DNA from: Bdellovibrionales bacterium GWA2_49_15
GTDB lineage: Bacteria; Bdellovibrionota; Bacteriovoracia; Bacteriovoracales; Bacteriovoracaceae
Direction of reading: 5' to 3'
Length of the DNA: 64,000 nt
NCBI GenBank assembly: GCA_001769855.1
Contig: MEPP01000027.1
Span: 21,072-85,071 of the forward strand
Positions 33,753 through 42,923 of this stretch are shown here, piece by piece. Position numbers and translations under genes: made by a program. Position 1 is the first letter of the stretch; every line of letters starts with the position of its first letter. The notes under the pieces are model-generated. The model was not told the DNA's origin, did no database searches, and saw only the letters and a program-made list of their open reading frames with translations.

Positions 33753-35266
33753 ACAGACATTATGAATGGGTTCTCTTGGGCCATAACCTGGCCTCCTTGA
33801 CTCTCGGCCGGCATCTCCTGGCACAAAAGAAGAGTGTGCTCATTTTAGATGACAACCGTTTTATGTATCCCGGGGCCTTTGAGAACTATTTGTCCCTGAT
33901 CCCCAAAGAGGCCTATAAATTTTGGCTGGAGGGCCATGGGCTGTCGTCCTCGGTAAAACTAGACTCCTTTCTAACCAGCACCAATTATCATCTGTGCTTT
34001 GGCACCCACCTCATCCAATTAGGCGCCCGGCCAAGTCAAAATATCCGCGAGCTGTTTCGCAAAGTTCCTTTCCTGTTTATCAGCGAGCAAGACCAGGGAT
34101 CGCGTACCCTCTTGCTGGAACTCATGGGCATGGGAGAGCTTTTTGACCAGGAAATATCGGACCTCGGCCCGAAAATCGCCGGCATGTTCACCAGTGCGAA
34201 CGCGCGTAAATTTCCCTCTTTTCACCAGGTCATTGAGGAGTCTCCCTTTTATTTAAAAAAGCTCTTCCTGCTTTTTCTGGGGCGTTTTCAAGATGCTATC
34301 GCCAAGGCCTCCCATGGGGACGCCGAGGCATGGGAGAAGCTGGTCTTTTATTTTCTCGCCAATGGCTTTCATCATAAGAAGCTGGCCCTGCCGGAGAGTG
34401 AGTCTGAGCTTTTCTTCCTGCTTGCCGGTCTTTTGATGCCGGCATTTTATCTGGATAACCCTTCGCTTAAGAGTGAGCTGTCGAAAAATTTTATCGCCTA
34501 TGGGGGCGACATCAGAACTTCTAAGGTACAGCAGGTGATGCGACAAAATGGTCAGCAGGTCTGGGGACTGGAGCTGGATACCTATGATGGGATTGTCCAT
34601 CCTCAAAATCTTGTCATGGCCGGTGGCCCGGTAAGCGAGCATCCTTTCCGCGGGCAGGTGGCCGATATCTGCCAGTTTGTAAAAATCCCGGCCTCCGTTT
34701 TTCCTCCTCCCTTTGGGCCTCAAAATGAAAGGCCGAGGGGGGCGGAGCGAAAGGTCTTTTATTATGGCAATACCATGTGCATGGGTCAGGATTCGCCTTT
34801 GGCCATTTTGGAGCTGGCGGGTCTGCAAGGCGAGTTAATGACATTAAGTATCCCAGTTCGCAAGTCCTTGGGGATGAAAGAAAGTTTTATCGAAAAAGAT
34901 CTCCTCCAGGTTGTGCAGTCGCTGGTGAAGTGGCCGGTGGACTCGGCACCTTTTGTGGCCAGTATCCGCAGGGGGGATTTTCATCTCACCGAGGCCTGCT
35001 GGCCGATTGGTCCCATGGAAAAAGTTTTTCAAAAAATTCCCGCCACTCCTGTCATTAAGGGTCACGTTAGAAGGCATCTTGAATGGCAAGAGATGGTCAG
35101 GACGGTCAAGGTAGGAATTTCCCAGGCCATCGAGCGCGAAGGGCTACCGAAACCCTCACCCGGCGTGAGCAATTATGGGGGGCAGGTTCATGGCCTGTCA
35201 CTTATAGAGGCCGGTGAACTCGGACAGCTTTCCTTGCTTGTCCATTTGGCCCAGTTGCTCGCATAA
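33746..35266 (+). CDS. Rossmann-fold (FAD/NAD-like) protein coupled to waaA-like gene
   Basis: The start is a GTG (33746) or TTG (33749) overlapping the previous stop and preceded by GGAGGAA, so translation is coupled. An N-terminal motif VLLGHNLASLTLGRHLLAQK followed by SVLILDDN resembles a dinucleotide-binding beta-alpha-beta unit with the acidic end of strand 2, but the first Gly-rich turn is non-standard (GHNLAS). The middle has many Phe/Leu residues and MAGGPVSEHPF, a possible second nucleotide contact. No signal peptide. A flavin-dependent or amine-oxidase-like enzyme is possible; the substrate is unknown. Coupling to a lipid A-type glycosyltransferase suggests a role in envelope synthesis. 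Confidence 0.6.
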   Translation: MLNRHYEWVLLGHNLASLTLGRHLLAQKKSVLILDDNRFMYPGAFENYLSLIPKEAYKFWLEGHGLSSSVKLDSFLTSTNYHLCFGTHLIQLGARPSQNIRELFRKVPFLFISEQDQGSRTLLLELMGMGELFDQEISDLGPKIAGMFTSANARKFPSFHQVIEESPFYLKKLFLLFLGRFQDAIAKASHGDAEAWEKLVFYFLANGFHHKKLALPESESELFFLLAGLLMPAFYLDNPSLKSELSKNFIAYGGDIRTSKVQQVMRQNGQQVWGLELDTYDGIVHPQNLVMAGGPVSEHPFRGQVADICQFVKIPASVFPPPFGPQNERPRGAERKVFYYGNTMCMGQDSPLAILELAGLQGELMTLSIPVRKSLGMKESFIEKDLLQVVQSLVKWPVDSAPFVASIRRGDFHLTEACWPIGPMEKVFQKIPATPVIKGHVRRHLEWQEMVRTVKVGISQAIEREGLPKPSPGVSNYGGQVHGLSLIEAGELGQLSLLVHLAQLLA

Positions 35267-35285
35267 TAGAAGGATGGGAAAAAGG

Positions 35286-35525
35286 ATGAATCAGCGTAGA
35301 TTTCGGGGCGTCTTGGGCATCATGCTTGGGCAGGAACGCGGGCAGACCGCTGTTGAGTACATCCTGATGCTGGTTGTTTTGGCCGCCATTATCATCCCTA
35401 TAACCAAGAAAATTCGGGAGCATTTTTTGAACGATGACGGAACTTGTACGCAGGTTAACAAGTCCGTGATTTGTTTTTTTAAACGTGGCCTTTCCGCCAA
35501 CTACAAGACTTATAAGGTCCCTTAG
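35286..35525 (+). CDS. Flp-like pilin/short membrane protein
   Basis: The product is about 79 residues with a short basic N-terminus, then GQTAVEYILMLVVLAAIIIP, a hydrophobic segment preceded by Glu-Tyr. The G-QTAVEY-hydrophobic layout is the mark of Flp/TadE-type pilins (prepilin cleavage before or near the Glu). Two Cys follow in the C-terminal part. Two in-frame ATG codons (35274 and 35286) compete as starts. No other tad/flp assembly gene is seen nearby. It could be a singleton pilin served by machinery elsewhere. Confidence 0.65.
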   Translation: MNQRRFRGVLGIMLGQERGQTAVEYILMLVVLAAIIIPITKKIREHFLNDDGTCTQVNKSVICFFKRGLSANYKTYKVP

Positions 35526-35704
35526 CTAAGCTAATTCATTGAAATTACGAAGCATTAACGAAAAGTTACAAATTTTAACATTGTAAAATCTTCACTCGGT
35601 GCGCAAAAGAATGCACTGCGCATAAATTTTATGGTATGACAGGGCGATTTTTCAAAAAACGTGCTCGCTGAAGGTTCTCAAGGCCTTCCCCAAGGAGTGA
35701 AGTT

Positions 35705-36856
35705 ATGAAAGTGAACAAGCAGAAATCCAAGACCATCGCCGTCATGATTGTACTGGCATTGGCAACTCAGATGGCCGTGACTGCTGCCCACGGGCAAGAT
35801 GGATTAGATGGCGCCGGACTCGAAGGCGATGACGTCCTTGCTTCTCCCCAGATTGATATCGACGGCACACTTAATAAGAAGACTGAAGCTGATCGCATGC
35901 AAGAGATGCGCAAGCGTATGGAAAAGCAACACGAAGAGATGGTTTCCAAGAAGATTGAAGATATTCGCATGAAAGAAGAGCAACGTTTGGGTAAAAAGTT
36001 GCGTGGCGCCTTCGAAGGGACACCCGCAACCGATGAGGTCTCTACCGCCGCCGCCGCTCCTCAAAAGATTGAGGCCCCATTGCCCACACCTGCACCCGTG
36101 GTTGAGGAAAGACCTAGCTTTAAAATTATTCCTTCCTATGGAGTCAAAAATATTGCCAGCTCCAGTATCGATCTGGAATCCAAGGTCAATGGCCAGCTGG
36201 CGCTTGAGGCCATGGTTAGTCCACGAATCTCAGTAGGGGTGGCGATTGGTTATACCTCTCTTGATATGACTTCTATCTCACAAACCGGATATGGCTCGGC
36301 CTATAACTACAACTACAATTACAACGCCAGCTCGACCTACAATTACTATGCCCCGTATTATGGAAGCAGCTACAGTGGTTTCAATAACAACTTTTATAAC
36401 CAGAACTATTACAACGCTTATGGAATAAGCGGCCGGGAAATGGAATATGAGCAATACTCGATGGAAATGAACTCGAAGTTTTTCATTGTCGAGGCCGGAC
36501 GCATCCGCCCTTATCTTGGTTTGGGTGTCAGCTACAATCGTGCCACGCTTAATTATAAGGCCGCTGATCCCAATGCTGCTAACTACCAATGGAACGGCTT
36601 CTCCCTGGGCGACGAGCAGTTCAGAACAAGCTATGTTGGTGGAAGCGCCATGCTGGGTTCTGAAGTTTATTTTACCAAGAATGTGGGTCTGAACTTAGAT
36701 GCGCGTTATTCCCGTGCTATCACAACGGGCATCGCCAATCAGAGTGGAAATACTTTTGCTTATAACCCAGACCAGATAAAGCTGGAGCAAACTGGTAAGG
36801 AAATCCAGGAGACCAATAGCTACTCACTGACTGCTGGTATTTTGATGGCGTTCTAG
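35705..36856 (+). CDS. Outer-membrane beta-barrel with N-terminal coiled coil and Tyr/Asn-rich loop
   Basis: A signal peptide (MKVNKQKSKTIAVMIVLALA...AHG) is followed by a charged coiled coil (about 58-100, MQEMRKRMEKQHEEMVSKK). A Pro/Ala linker comes next, and then about eight beta strands from residue 140 to the C-terminus (SRAITTGIA, YSLTAGILMAF). The chain ends in Phe. Residues about 195-245 form a long Tyr/Asn/Ser loop (YNYNYNYNASSTYNYY). This resembles an OmpA-like eight-stranded barrel with the coiled coil on the periplasmic side, but no OmpA peptidoglycan-binding domain is seen. An AAGGAGTGAAG ribosome site precedes it and a terminator follows it. Confidence 0.78.
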   Translation: MKVNKQKSKTIAVMIVLALATQMAVTAAHGQDGLDGAGLEGDDVLASPQIDIDGTLNKKTEADRMQEMRKRMEKQHEEMVSKKIEDIRMKEEQRLGKKLRGAFEGTPATDEVSTAAAAPQKIEAPLPTPAPVVEERPSFKIIPSYGVKNIASSSIDLESKVNGQLALEAMVSPRISVGVAIGYTSLDMTSISQTGYGSAYNYNYNYNASSTYNYYAPYYGSSYSGFNNNFYNQNYYNAYGISGREMEYEQYSMEMNSKFFIVEAGRIRPYLGLGVSYNRATLNYKAADPNAANYQWNGFSLGDEQFRTSYVGGSAMLGSEVYFTKNVGLNLDARYSRAITTGIANQSGNTFAYNPDQIKLEQTGKEIQETNSYSLTAGILMAF

Positions 36857-36886
36857 AAATCTTCTTTCACTTCAAAGTTTTTTCAT

Positions 36887-36914
36887 AAGGCCCTCTCTTC
36901 AGAGGGCCTTTTTT
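36887..36914 (+). terminator. Rho-independent terminator
   Basis: AAGGCCCTCT pairs with AGAGGGCCTT across a CTTC tetraloop and is followed by TTTT. It ends the beta-barrel gene. Confidence 0.88.
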
Positions 36915-36951
36915 ATGCTGACACTTTCCTTGTCCACAGGCATCGGACTGG

Positions 36952-36979
36952 TTTACACTTTTTACAAATCATTTAAATT
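36952..36979 (+). promoter_or_regulatory. Candidate promoter for the thiolase/FadJ operon
   Basis: TTTACA (36952-36957) and TAAATT (36974-36979) lie 16 bp apart, just after the preceding terminator and 37 bp before the ATG at 37017. Weak consensus match. Confidence 0.35.
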
Positions 36980-37016
36980 TCAAGAAATTGGCCAATACTT
37001 TGAAGGAGGCCCTTGT

Positions 37017-38318
37017 ATGAGTGCGATGAAACTGCGTGATGTTTATCTGGTCATGGGGAAACGATCACCCCAGGCCAAGGCCGGTACCGAGTTGAGGAAT
37101 GTTGGTGTGCCGTATTTGGCGAGTTATTTGGTTCGCCATCTGATGGACAGCTTTAATCTGCCCTCGGATGCGGTGGATGAGGTGGTCTTTGGGAATGTGG
37201 GAGCGCCCGCGAAATATCCCAATATTGGCAGAGTGGTGGCGTTGGAAGCAGGCCTGGATAAAAAAACCTCGGCCTACACGGTTCATCGCAACTGTGCCTC
37301 TGGAATGGAGGCCATGAGCCAGGCCTTTGTCAAAATCGCTTCAGGGCGCTCAGACCTGATGGTGGCCGGCGGTGTGGAATCCATGTCGCAGATGCCTCTC
37401 ATTTACAACAAAGAGATGACGGACCTTTTTATCCACCTGATGAAGGCCAAATCCCTGCCGGAGAAGTTAAAGGCCCTGAGTGCTTTTCGTCCGCCATTTT
37501 TATCCCCCATCGTGGCGATCGAGCAGGGACTGACTGATCCATTTTGCGGACTCAATATGGGACAGACGGCAGAAGTCTTGGCGCGAGAAATGAATATCAC
37601 TCGCGAGGAGCAAGATACCTTCGCCAACAACAGCCACCTCAAGGCGATCAAGGCCCAGAGTGAAGGCAAGTTTAAAGACGAGATCGTTCCCATCTTGATT
37701 GGTTCGAAGCTGGATAAACTTCTCGATCTGGACACCGGTCCCCGTGCCAATAGTACGGTGGAGGGGCTGGGCAAGATGAAGCCCTACTTCGAAAAAGTTT
37801 CGGGCACGGTCACAGTGGGTAATTCTTGTCCCATTACCGATGGGGCGTCGACCTTTTTGATGGCCAGTGAGGAGGCCTTGAAAAAATATAATTTGAAACC
37901 CATGGCCCGGATGACCGATTTTGATTTTGCCGGTCTGGAGCCCGAGCGCATGGGCATGGGCCCGCTGGTGGCCATCGATGGCGTGCTTAAGCGCGTCGGC
38001 AAAGAGCTGCGGGATATGGATGTGGTGGAAATTAACGAAGCCTTTTCCGCCCAAGTTCTCGGGGTCCTGCGAGGCTTAAAAGATTTGACCATCGCCCGTC
38101 GCTTTGGCCTGAGTAAGGCCTGGGGCGAGATTCCTGAAGGGAATTTGAATCCCAACGGCGGAGGCATCGCCATGGGGCATCCTGTGGGAAGCTCAGGCTG
38201 TCGAATCGTGGTGACCCTGGCCCATGAGCTAAAACGGCGCAAGGCCCGTTTTGGTCTCGCCACCCTCTGTATCGGGGGCGGGCAAGGTGGTGCCGTGGTC
38301 ATCGAAAACATTCTGTAA
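37017..38318 (+). CDS. fadI: Acetyl-CoA acyltransferase (thiolase), FadI/FadA-like
   Basis: Thiolase cleaves 3-ketoacyl-CoA to acetyl-CoA in fatty-acid beta-oxidation. The nucleophile region HRNCASGMEAM, the FLASEEAL-like FLMASEEAL, NEAFSAQVLG, NPNGGGIAMGHPVGSSG and the C-terminal CIGGGQGGA are intact. The ATG at 37017 follows GAAGGAGG; the upstream open frame to 36915 covers the promoter and is not coding. The protein has 433 residues, about normal. fadJ starts 15 bp after the stop, so the two form an operon. Cytoplasmic. Confidence 0.95.
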   Translation: MSAMKLRDVYLVMGKRSPQAKAGTELRNVGVPYLASYLVRHLMDSFNLPSDAVDEVVFGNVGAPAKYPNIGRVVALEAGLDKKTSAYTVHRNCASGMEAMSQAFVKIASGRSDLMVAGGVESMSQMPLIYNKEMTDLFIHLMKAKSLPEKLKALSAFRPPFLSPIVAIEQGLTDPFCGLNMGQTAEVLAREMNITREEQDTFANNSHLKAIKAQSEGKFKDEIVPILIGSKLDKLLDLDTGPRANSTVEGLGKMKPYFEKVSGTVTVGNSCPITDGASTFLMASEEALKKYNLKPMARMTDFDFAGLEPERMGMGPLVAIDGVLKRVGKELRDMDVVEINEAFSAQVLGVLRGLKDLTIARRFGLSKAWGEIPEGNLNPNGGGIAMGHPVGSSGCRIVVTLAHELKRRKARFGLATLCIGGGQGGAVVIENIL

Positions 38319-38333
38319 AATAAGGGGTGCTAT

Positions 38334-40457
38334 ATGGTTGGGAACAAGCGCATTAAGTACGAAACAAAAGAACAAATCGCTTACGTTGGCTTTGGACATA
38401 ATAACGAAAAGGCCCAGACGGTTTTGGATGAGGAAACGCTGCGCGAGCTGGGCGATATCATGTTGGATGTAAAGGCCCAGGAAAAGGCGCTGAAAGGTGT
38501 CATCTTTCACTCCGTGAAGGTGGGCTGCTTTCTGGCGGGCGCGGATATTAAATTGATTGAAACCATGCAGACCGAAAGTGATGCCGCGTCGGGTGCTGAA
38601 AAAGGCCAGATGCTTTACAACGGAATTGAGGATCTCAAAATACCCACCGTCGCCGCGATTGACGGACCTTGCCTGGGGGGCGGGCTTGAGCTGGTCTTAT
38701 CATGTAAATCAATTCTTTGCTCCGACAGCAGCAAAACTGTCTTAGGTCTACCCGAGGTGAAGCTGGGTATCTTACCGGGCTTCGGCGGAACCTATCGGCT
38801 ACCTCGCAGAATCGGGCTACCGAAGGCCCTGGATATTATTTTAACCGGTAAGATGGTGAAGCCCAAGAGTGCCTACAAGTTGCATCTGGTGGATGGTGTC
38901 TTTCCCAAGGAAAGATTACTGGCCCAGGCCATTAATGCTTTGAAGAGGATTCCAAAAGGCAAATCGTTCAAGGACACCCTGGAGTCCTTTGCCACGGACA
39001 ATTTTGTCACCCGGAAAATTATTTTTCAAAAGGCACGGGAGAGTGTTTTAAAAAAGACCAAAGGTTTTTATCCTTCTCCGCTTAAAATACTTGATGTGAT
39101 GGAGTCCGGGGCAGGTAAAGGTCGCAGCAGCTACCTGGCCCACGAGGCCCAGGCATTCGGCGAGCTTTGCGTGTCTGATACCAGCCGAAATTTGCGCCAT
39201 CTCTTTTTTCTGATGGAAGGGGCGAAAAAATATAATGGGCCGAAAAGCACCCGGCCTATCCCTGAGCTAAAGCGCGGTGCCGCCCTTGGGGCGGGAACCA
39301 TGGGCGGAGGAATTGCCTGGCTCATGGCCGATAATGGAATGGCCCCTCTCATGAAAGATTTGAATAAAGATGCGCTGGAGCTGGGCATGAAGCAAGCGGC
39401 CCGCAATTTTTCCGGGGCACTTAAACGTCGCAAGATGACGCCGGATGAGTTTGAGCGCAAGCAACGGTCCATCGTGCCCGTCACCGATTTCACCGGTTTT
39501 AAAAATGTGGACCTGGTGATCGAAGCCATTGTAGAAAATTTGGAAATCAAACAGAAGGTCTTTAAAGAGCTGGAGCAGTACATCCGACCGGATTGCGTGG
39601 TGGCCTCAAATACCTCAAGCCTGCGCGTGACTCAAATGGCCCAGGCGCTGGAACATCCCGAGCGATTTGCCGGCCTGCATTTTTTCAATCCGGTTCATCT
39701 GATGCCGTTGGTGGAGATTGTGACTCACGATAAGGCCGATCCATCCACTATCGAAGCTTTGTATAACTGGGTTATAAAAGTGAAGAAGACGCCCGTCATT
39801 GTAAAAGATGGCCCGGGTTTTCTCGTCAATCGAATCCTCATGCCCTACTTAAACGAGGCCGGCTTTCTTTTGGAAGAAGGCGTGAGCATAAAAGACCTGG
39901 ATGATGCCTGCCTGAACTTCGGCATGCCCATGGGCCCCTGCCGCCTTTTGGATGAGATCGGGATTGATGTGGCGGTGAAAGTTGCAAAGATCATGCATCA
40001 TGAGCTGGGCGAGCGTGCCAAGTCGAGTACCTCAAGCCAGCAGCTGGTGGACAATAAATTTTTTGGCAAAAAGAGCAAGAAGGGTTTTTATCTGTATGAT
40101 GAAAACGAAAAGGAAATCGGCCTTAATGAGGCGGTGGTGAATGCCCTTCCAAAATCCAAAAAAATGGACGAGATTGATATCCAGATGCGGGTCTTTCTGC
40201 CCATGTTAAATGAGGCGGCTTATATTCTCTCGGAAGGTCTGGTGTTGCGTCCTTCCGATGTGGACCTGGCCTTAATTTTTGGCATTGGCTTTCCGCCATT
40301 TAGGGGAGGACTCCTTCGGTATGCCGATAGTGAAGGGGTCGATCGTATTTATCGCGCCATCGAAAATTTCAGCAAGTCGGTCGATGCCGATCGATATTGC
40401 CCTTCACCTTTTTTGAAAAAAATGGTGGATGATAAAAAGAAATTTTATGATCTGTAA
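38334..40457 (+). CDS. fadJ: Multifunctional enoyl-CoA hydratase/3-hydroxyacyl-CoA dehydrogenase
   Basis: The 707-residue alpha-subunit combines an N-terminal enoyl-CoA hydratase domain (FLAGADIKLIE, PCLGGGLELVLSC, GLPEVKLGILPGFGGTYRLP) and a C-terminal hydroxyacyl-CoA dehydrogenase with the NAD motif GAGTMGGGIAW. HFFNPVHLMPLVEIV and GPGFLVNRILMPYLNEA follow, as in FadB/FadJ. Together with the upstream thiolase it forms the trifunctional beta-oxidation complex. The start has an AAGGGG site. A predator or lipid-feeding bacterium would use this for host fatty acids, but that is only context. Confidence 0.95.
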   Translation: MVGNKRIKYETKEQIAYVGFGHNNEKAQTVLDEETLRELGDIMLDVKAQEKALKGVIFHSVKVGCFLAGADIKLIETMQTESDAASGAEKGQMLYNGIEDLKIPTVAAIDGPCLGGGLELVLSCKSILCSDSSKTVLGLPEVKLGILPGFGGTYRLPRRIGLPKALDIILTGKMVKPKSAYKLHLVDGVFPKERLLAQAINALKRIPKGKSFKDTLESFATDNFVTRKIIFQKARESVLKKTKGFYPSPLKILDVMESGAGKGRSSYLAHEAQAFGELCVSDTSRNLRHLFFLMEGAKKYNGPKSTRPIPELKRGAALGAGTMGGGIAWLMADNGMAPLMKDLNKDALELGMKQAARNFSGALKRRKMTPDEFERKQRSIVPVTDFTGFKNVDLVIEAIVENLEIKQKVFKELEQYIRPDCVVASNTSSLRVTQMAQALEHPERFAGLHFFNPVHLMPLVEIVTHDKADPSTIEALYNWVIKVKKTPVIVKDGPGFLVNRILMPYLNEAGFLLEEGVSIKDLDDACLNFGMPMGPCRLLDEIGIDVAVKVAKIMHHELGERAKSSTSSQQLVDNKFFGKKSKKGFYLYDENEKEIGLNEAVVNALPKSKKMDEIDIQMRVFLPMLNEAAYILSEGLVLRPSDVDLALIFGIGFPPFRGGLLRYADSEGVDRIYRAIENFSKSVDADRYCPSPFLKKMVDDKKKFYDL

Positions 40458-40472
40458 AAAATCTGCCGGCCC

Positions 40473-41657
40473 ATGCAGACTGTAATGTTACCCAAGCAGC
40501 TCTTTCGACATTTTTTGAGTTCGATTTTTCAGGCAAGATCAAGGCAGAAGCTACTGGTGCTGGCGGCCTTCGGTCTTGCCATCTCCTCCTTTTCACTGAT
40601 CACCTTACAGGGAGTCATGGGGGGGCTTCAGCGCAATTTAATTTTGCGTTCCAAGGCCGTCCTGGGGCATGGTCATTTCATCGTCGATCATCTGTCTCTC
40701 GATCAGGCGGTGCAGTTACAGGATTATTTTAACGCTCAGAATGTGCCCGCCCGTTTGGAATACGAGATCGAGCTTTTGGCACGATCCGGGGCCGCGCTGG
40801 TGCCGGTTGTGGCCCATGGGATTGGCTGGAAAGAGAGCATGCAACCCCAGATTTTAAACGGCCATCGGCGCGGCCTGGTCATCCCTTATGATTTGGCCAT
40901 GAAGCTCAAGGTCGGTGAGGGAGAGCAGATTAATCTGATTGCGCCGGGGGTGGTGGATTCACTTTTAGGTGATACCTTGCGGATGATCAGCCTTTCTGTT
41001 TCCGGCCTGGTTGCCAGCGATGTGCCCGAGGTGGACGCGCTTCATGTTTGGCCCCCCATTGAGTCTATCTGGAATTTGATCAAGCTCAAGAAGTACAATC
41101 GCCTTGGCCTGTTTGATCTGAGCGCAAATTTTAATCTTGAAAAATTCCAGCATACCGGGCCCGAATTTGCCCGTGGCCTGCGTTACATTTCCTGGGAGGA
41201 GCAAAACAGTGCCTTGATGTATGCCCTGCGGCTGGAGACGACCGTGATGGCCTTTTTATTCGCCTCCATGACCATTCTAATCTCCCTTTGCATTGTGGCG
41301 GGAGTCCACATTTATCTTGATAAGATCAAGGTCGATTTGACCGCCTTGTGGATCTTAGGCGCAAGCGAACGGACTATTCAAAAATTGTATCGAAATTTTT
41401 TTGGCGTCTTCGGTCCCATCTTTATTGTGCTGGGAATGGTGTTGGGCCTGCTGTTTTTAAAGATTCTCGATTCTTCCTCACTGGAGATTATGCCTGCCGT
41501 CTTTGTGGAAAGAAAAATTCCGATTCATTATGGCCCATGGGCCGTGATCATCGGTTTGACCTTGCCATGTCTGATCTATCTCCTGCTCGTGAGCTGGTCT
41601 CTCCTGCAGTTTAAAAAGTTAAATTTCCTTGAGTATCTGCGCTCGGTCGGTCGCTAA
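40473..41657 (+). CDS. LolC/LolE-like ABC transporter permease
   Basis: The 394-residue protein has one N-terminal transmembrane helix (about 28-45), a large periplasmic domain of about 210 residues, and three C-terminal helices (about 255-280, 305-330, 355-385). The motif ALWILGASERTIQKLYRNF, just after a helix, is the mechanotransmission-type coupling helix of the FtsX/LolC superfamily. It would act in moving lipoproteins or other lipidated cargo out of the inner membrane. No ATPase (LolD) gene is adjacent. It starts 15 bp after fadJ. Its 3' end overlaps the next convergent gene by 4 bp. Confidence 0.75.
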   Translation: MQTVMLPKQLFRHFLSSIFQARSRQKLLVLAAFGLAISSFSLITLQGVMGGLQRNLILRSKAVLGHGHFIVDHLSLDQAVQLQDYFNAQNVPARLEYEIELLARSGAALVPVVAHGIGWKESMQPQILNGHRRGLVIPYDLAMKLKVGEGEQINLIAPGVVDSLLGDTLRMISLSVSGLVASDVPEVDALHVWPPIESIWNLIKLKKYNRLGLFDLSANFNLEKFQHTGPEFARGLRYISWEEQNSALMYALRLETTVMAFLFASMTILISLCIVAGVHIYLDKIKVDLTALWILGASERTIQKLYRNFFGVFGPIFIVLGMVLGLLFLKILDSSSLEIMPAVFVERKIPIHYGPWAVIIGLTLPCLIYLLLVSWSLLQFKKLNFLEYLRSVGR

Positions 41658-42919
41658 ATCTTTTTACAGGAAAGCAAATTAAAGGTGAAGGCGATGCTGC
41701 TAATGTCAGTGTCGGAGAGTAGGGCGGAGGGCGTACTGGAGAGCATTTTGATCCCTTCGACCTCGGAGCTGACCGGATTGCGCAGTGATAACTTTAAAGA
41801 GCTGGCGATAATTGTGATGGACTCATCTAAAACGGTCACATCAAAATTTTTCGCAGGGGCACTGGGATCATTATTGGTGAAATGGATGGTCTTTCCGGTT
41901 TCCACTTCTTTTTGAGCGTAGAGATTGACCGTGGCAAAAAGAATCGTATGGACGACGGCGTTGAGTTTGCCGGTAATTCTGACCTTCTCGGTTTCAAAAC
42001 GGCCGGTAAAATAGGCCATATTTTTTTCGCCCAGGCCGGCCTTCTGTTCGTCGCTAAAGGAAAAAGAGATATTATTTTCAACTCCCACACTTTGAAGATT
42101 AACCGTCCCGTCAGGGGTGCCCTTGAGACGAAAAGACATGGGGGAGGAGGTAGGGAAAATGGTTTTGGCCGGGGGGAGGTCGGGGAGATAGGCGCGAAAG
42201 ATCTGTTCCGGTAAATTGCTCTCCAGTTGGCAGGAGTAAATTTCGTCAAGCTCCACTAAGGCCTTGGGGCCTGTGGCCACTGTACTCAGCGAACGAAGGT
42301 GGAGATCGGTCATAAATTGATCTTTGGGGGCCATATTTTCCCGCGAGATATTCTTGTGCGCACCTTCAAGGGCGGTCCAATCCGAGGGGATGACGAGATT
42401 GAAGGAGAAGTATTTCACACTTCCATTTCTGCGTGGATGCCCCCAGGTATATTTGAGCTGCACCTCTTCCTTGCCTTCGCGCTTGCCCTCGCGCAAGGCA
42501 CCTTGTATCTCATACTCGATGGCGAGGTTATAGGTTTTGTTGGGGGTGATCGGGAGCTCTATCGTTAAGACATTTTGAAGGGAGTAAGTGTAATAGATGG
42601 CAGGGGCGATTGCGGTGGTGCTGGTTTTCTCTTTGGCCGATGGGGCCGGAGGGAGCGGTGGGATGGGCAGGGTCTGATTTTTGATCATATCAATCAGCTC
42701 AATTTTTTTCAGGACAATGCTTTGCTTGTCGGTGGCGAAAAAGGGTAAGACGATGCTTTGATCCCCTTCTTCGAAGATAAGATCATGCTTTTCCTTCACC
42801 GCCACCTTTTTATCCGCAAAAACCTCCACGCTGACGTCCATATTTTTCCAGACGACGGCCAAGGCCGGAGGGGCATAGAACTGCAAGAAAAATGTGATCA
42901 GGGTGATGATATTTTTCAA
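41654..42919 (-). CDS. Secreted protein of unknown function
   Basis: The 421-residue product has a signal peptide (MKNIITLITFFLQFYAPPALA). The mature part is mostly beta-rich, with VSVEVFADKKVAVKEKHDLI near the start, a Pro-rich linker (LPIPPLPPAPSAKEK) and several strand-like repeats. Only two Cys are seen after the signal peptide. I do not recognise the domain; an immunoglobulin-like or surface-layer type fold is possible from the strand pattern. It lies 4 bp after tex on the same strand and so may be co-transcribed with it. Confidence 0.65.
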   Translation of the reverse strand: MKNIITLITFFLQFYAPPALAVVWKNMDVSVEVFADKKVAVKEKHDLIFEEGDQSIVLPFFATDKQSIVLKKIELIDMIKNQTLPIPPLPPAPSAKEKTSTTAIAPAIYYTYSLQNVLTIELPITPNKTYNLAIEYEIQGALREGKREGKEEVQLKYTWGHPRRNGSVKYFSFNLVIPSDWTALEGAHKNISRENMAPKDQFMTDLHLRSLSTVATGPKALVELDEIYSCQLESNLPEQIFRAYLPDLPPAKTIFPTSSPMSFRLKGTPDGTVNLQSVGVENNISFSFSDEQKAGLGEKNMAYFTGRFETEKVRITGKLNAVVHTILFATVNLYAQKEVETGKTIHFTNNDPSAPAKNFDVTVLDESITIIASSLKLSLRNPVSSEVEGIKMLSSTPSALLSDTDISSIAFTFNLLSCKKI

Positions 42920-42923
42920 TGGC

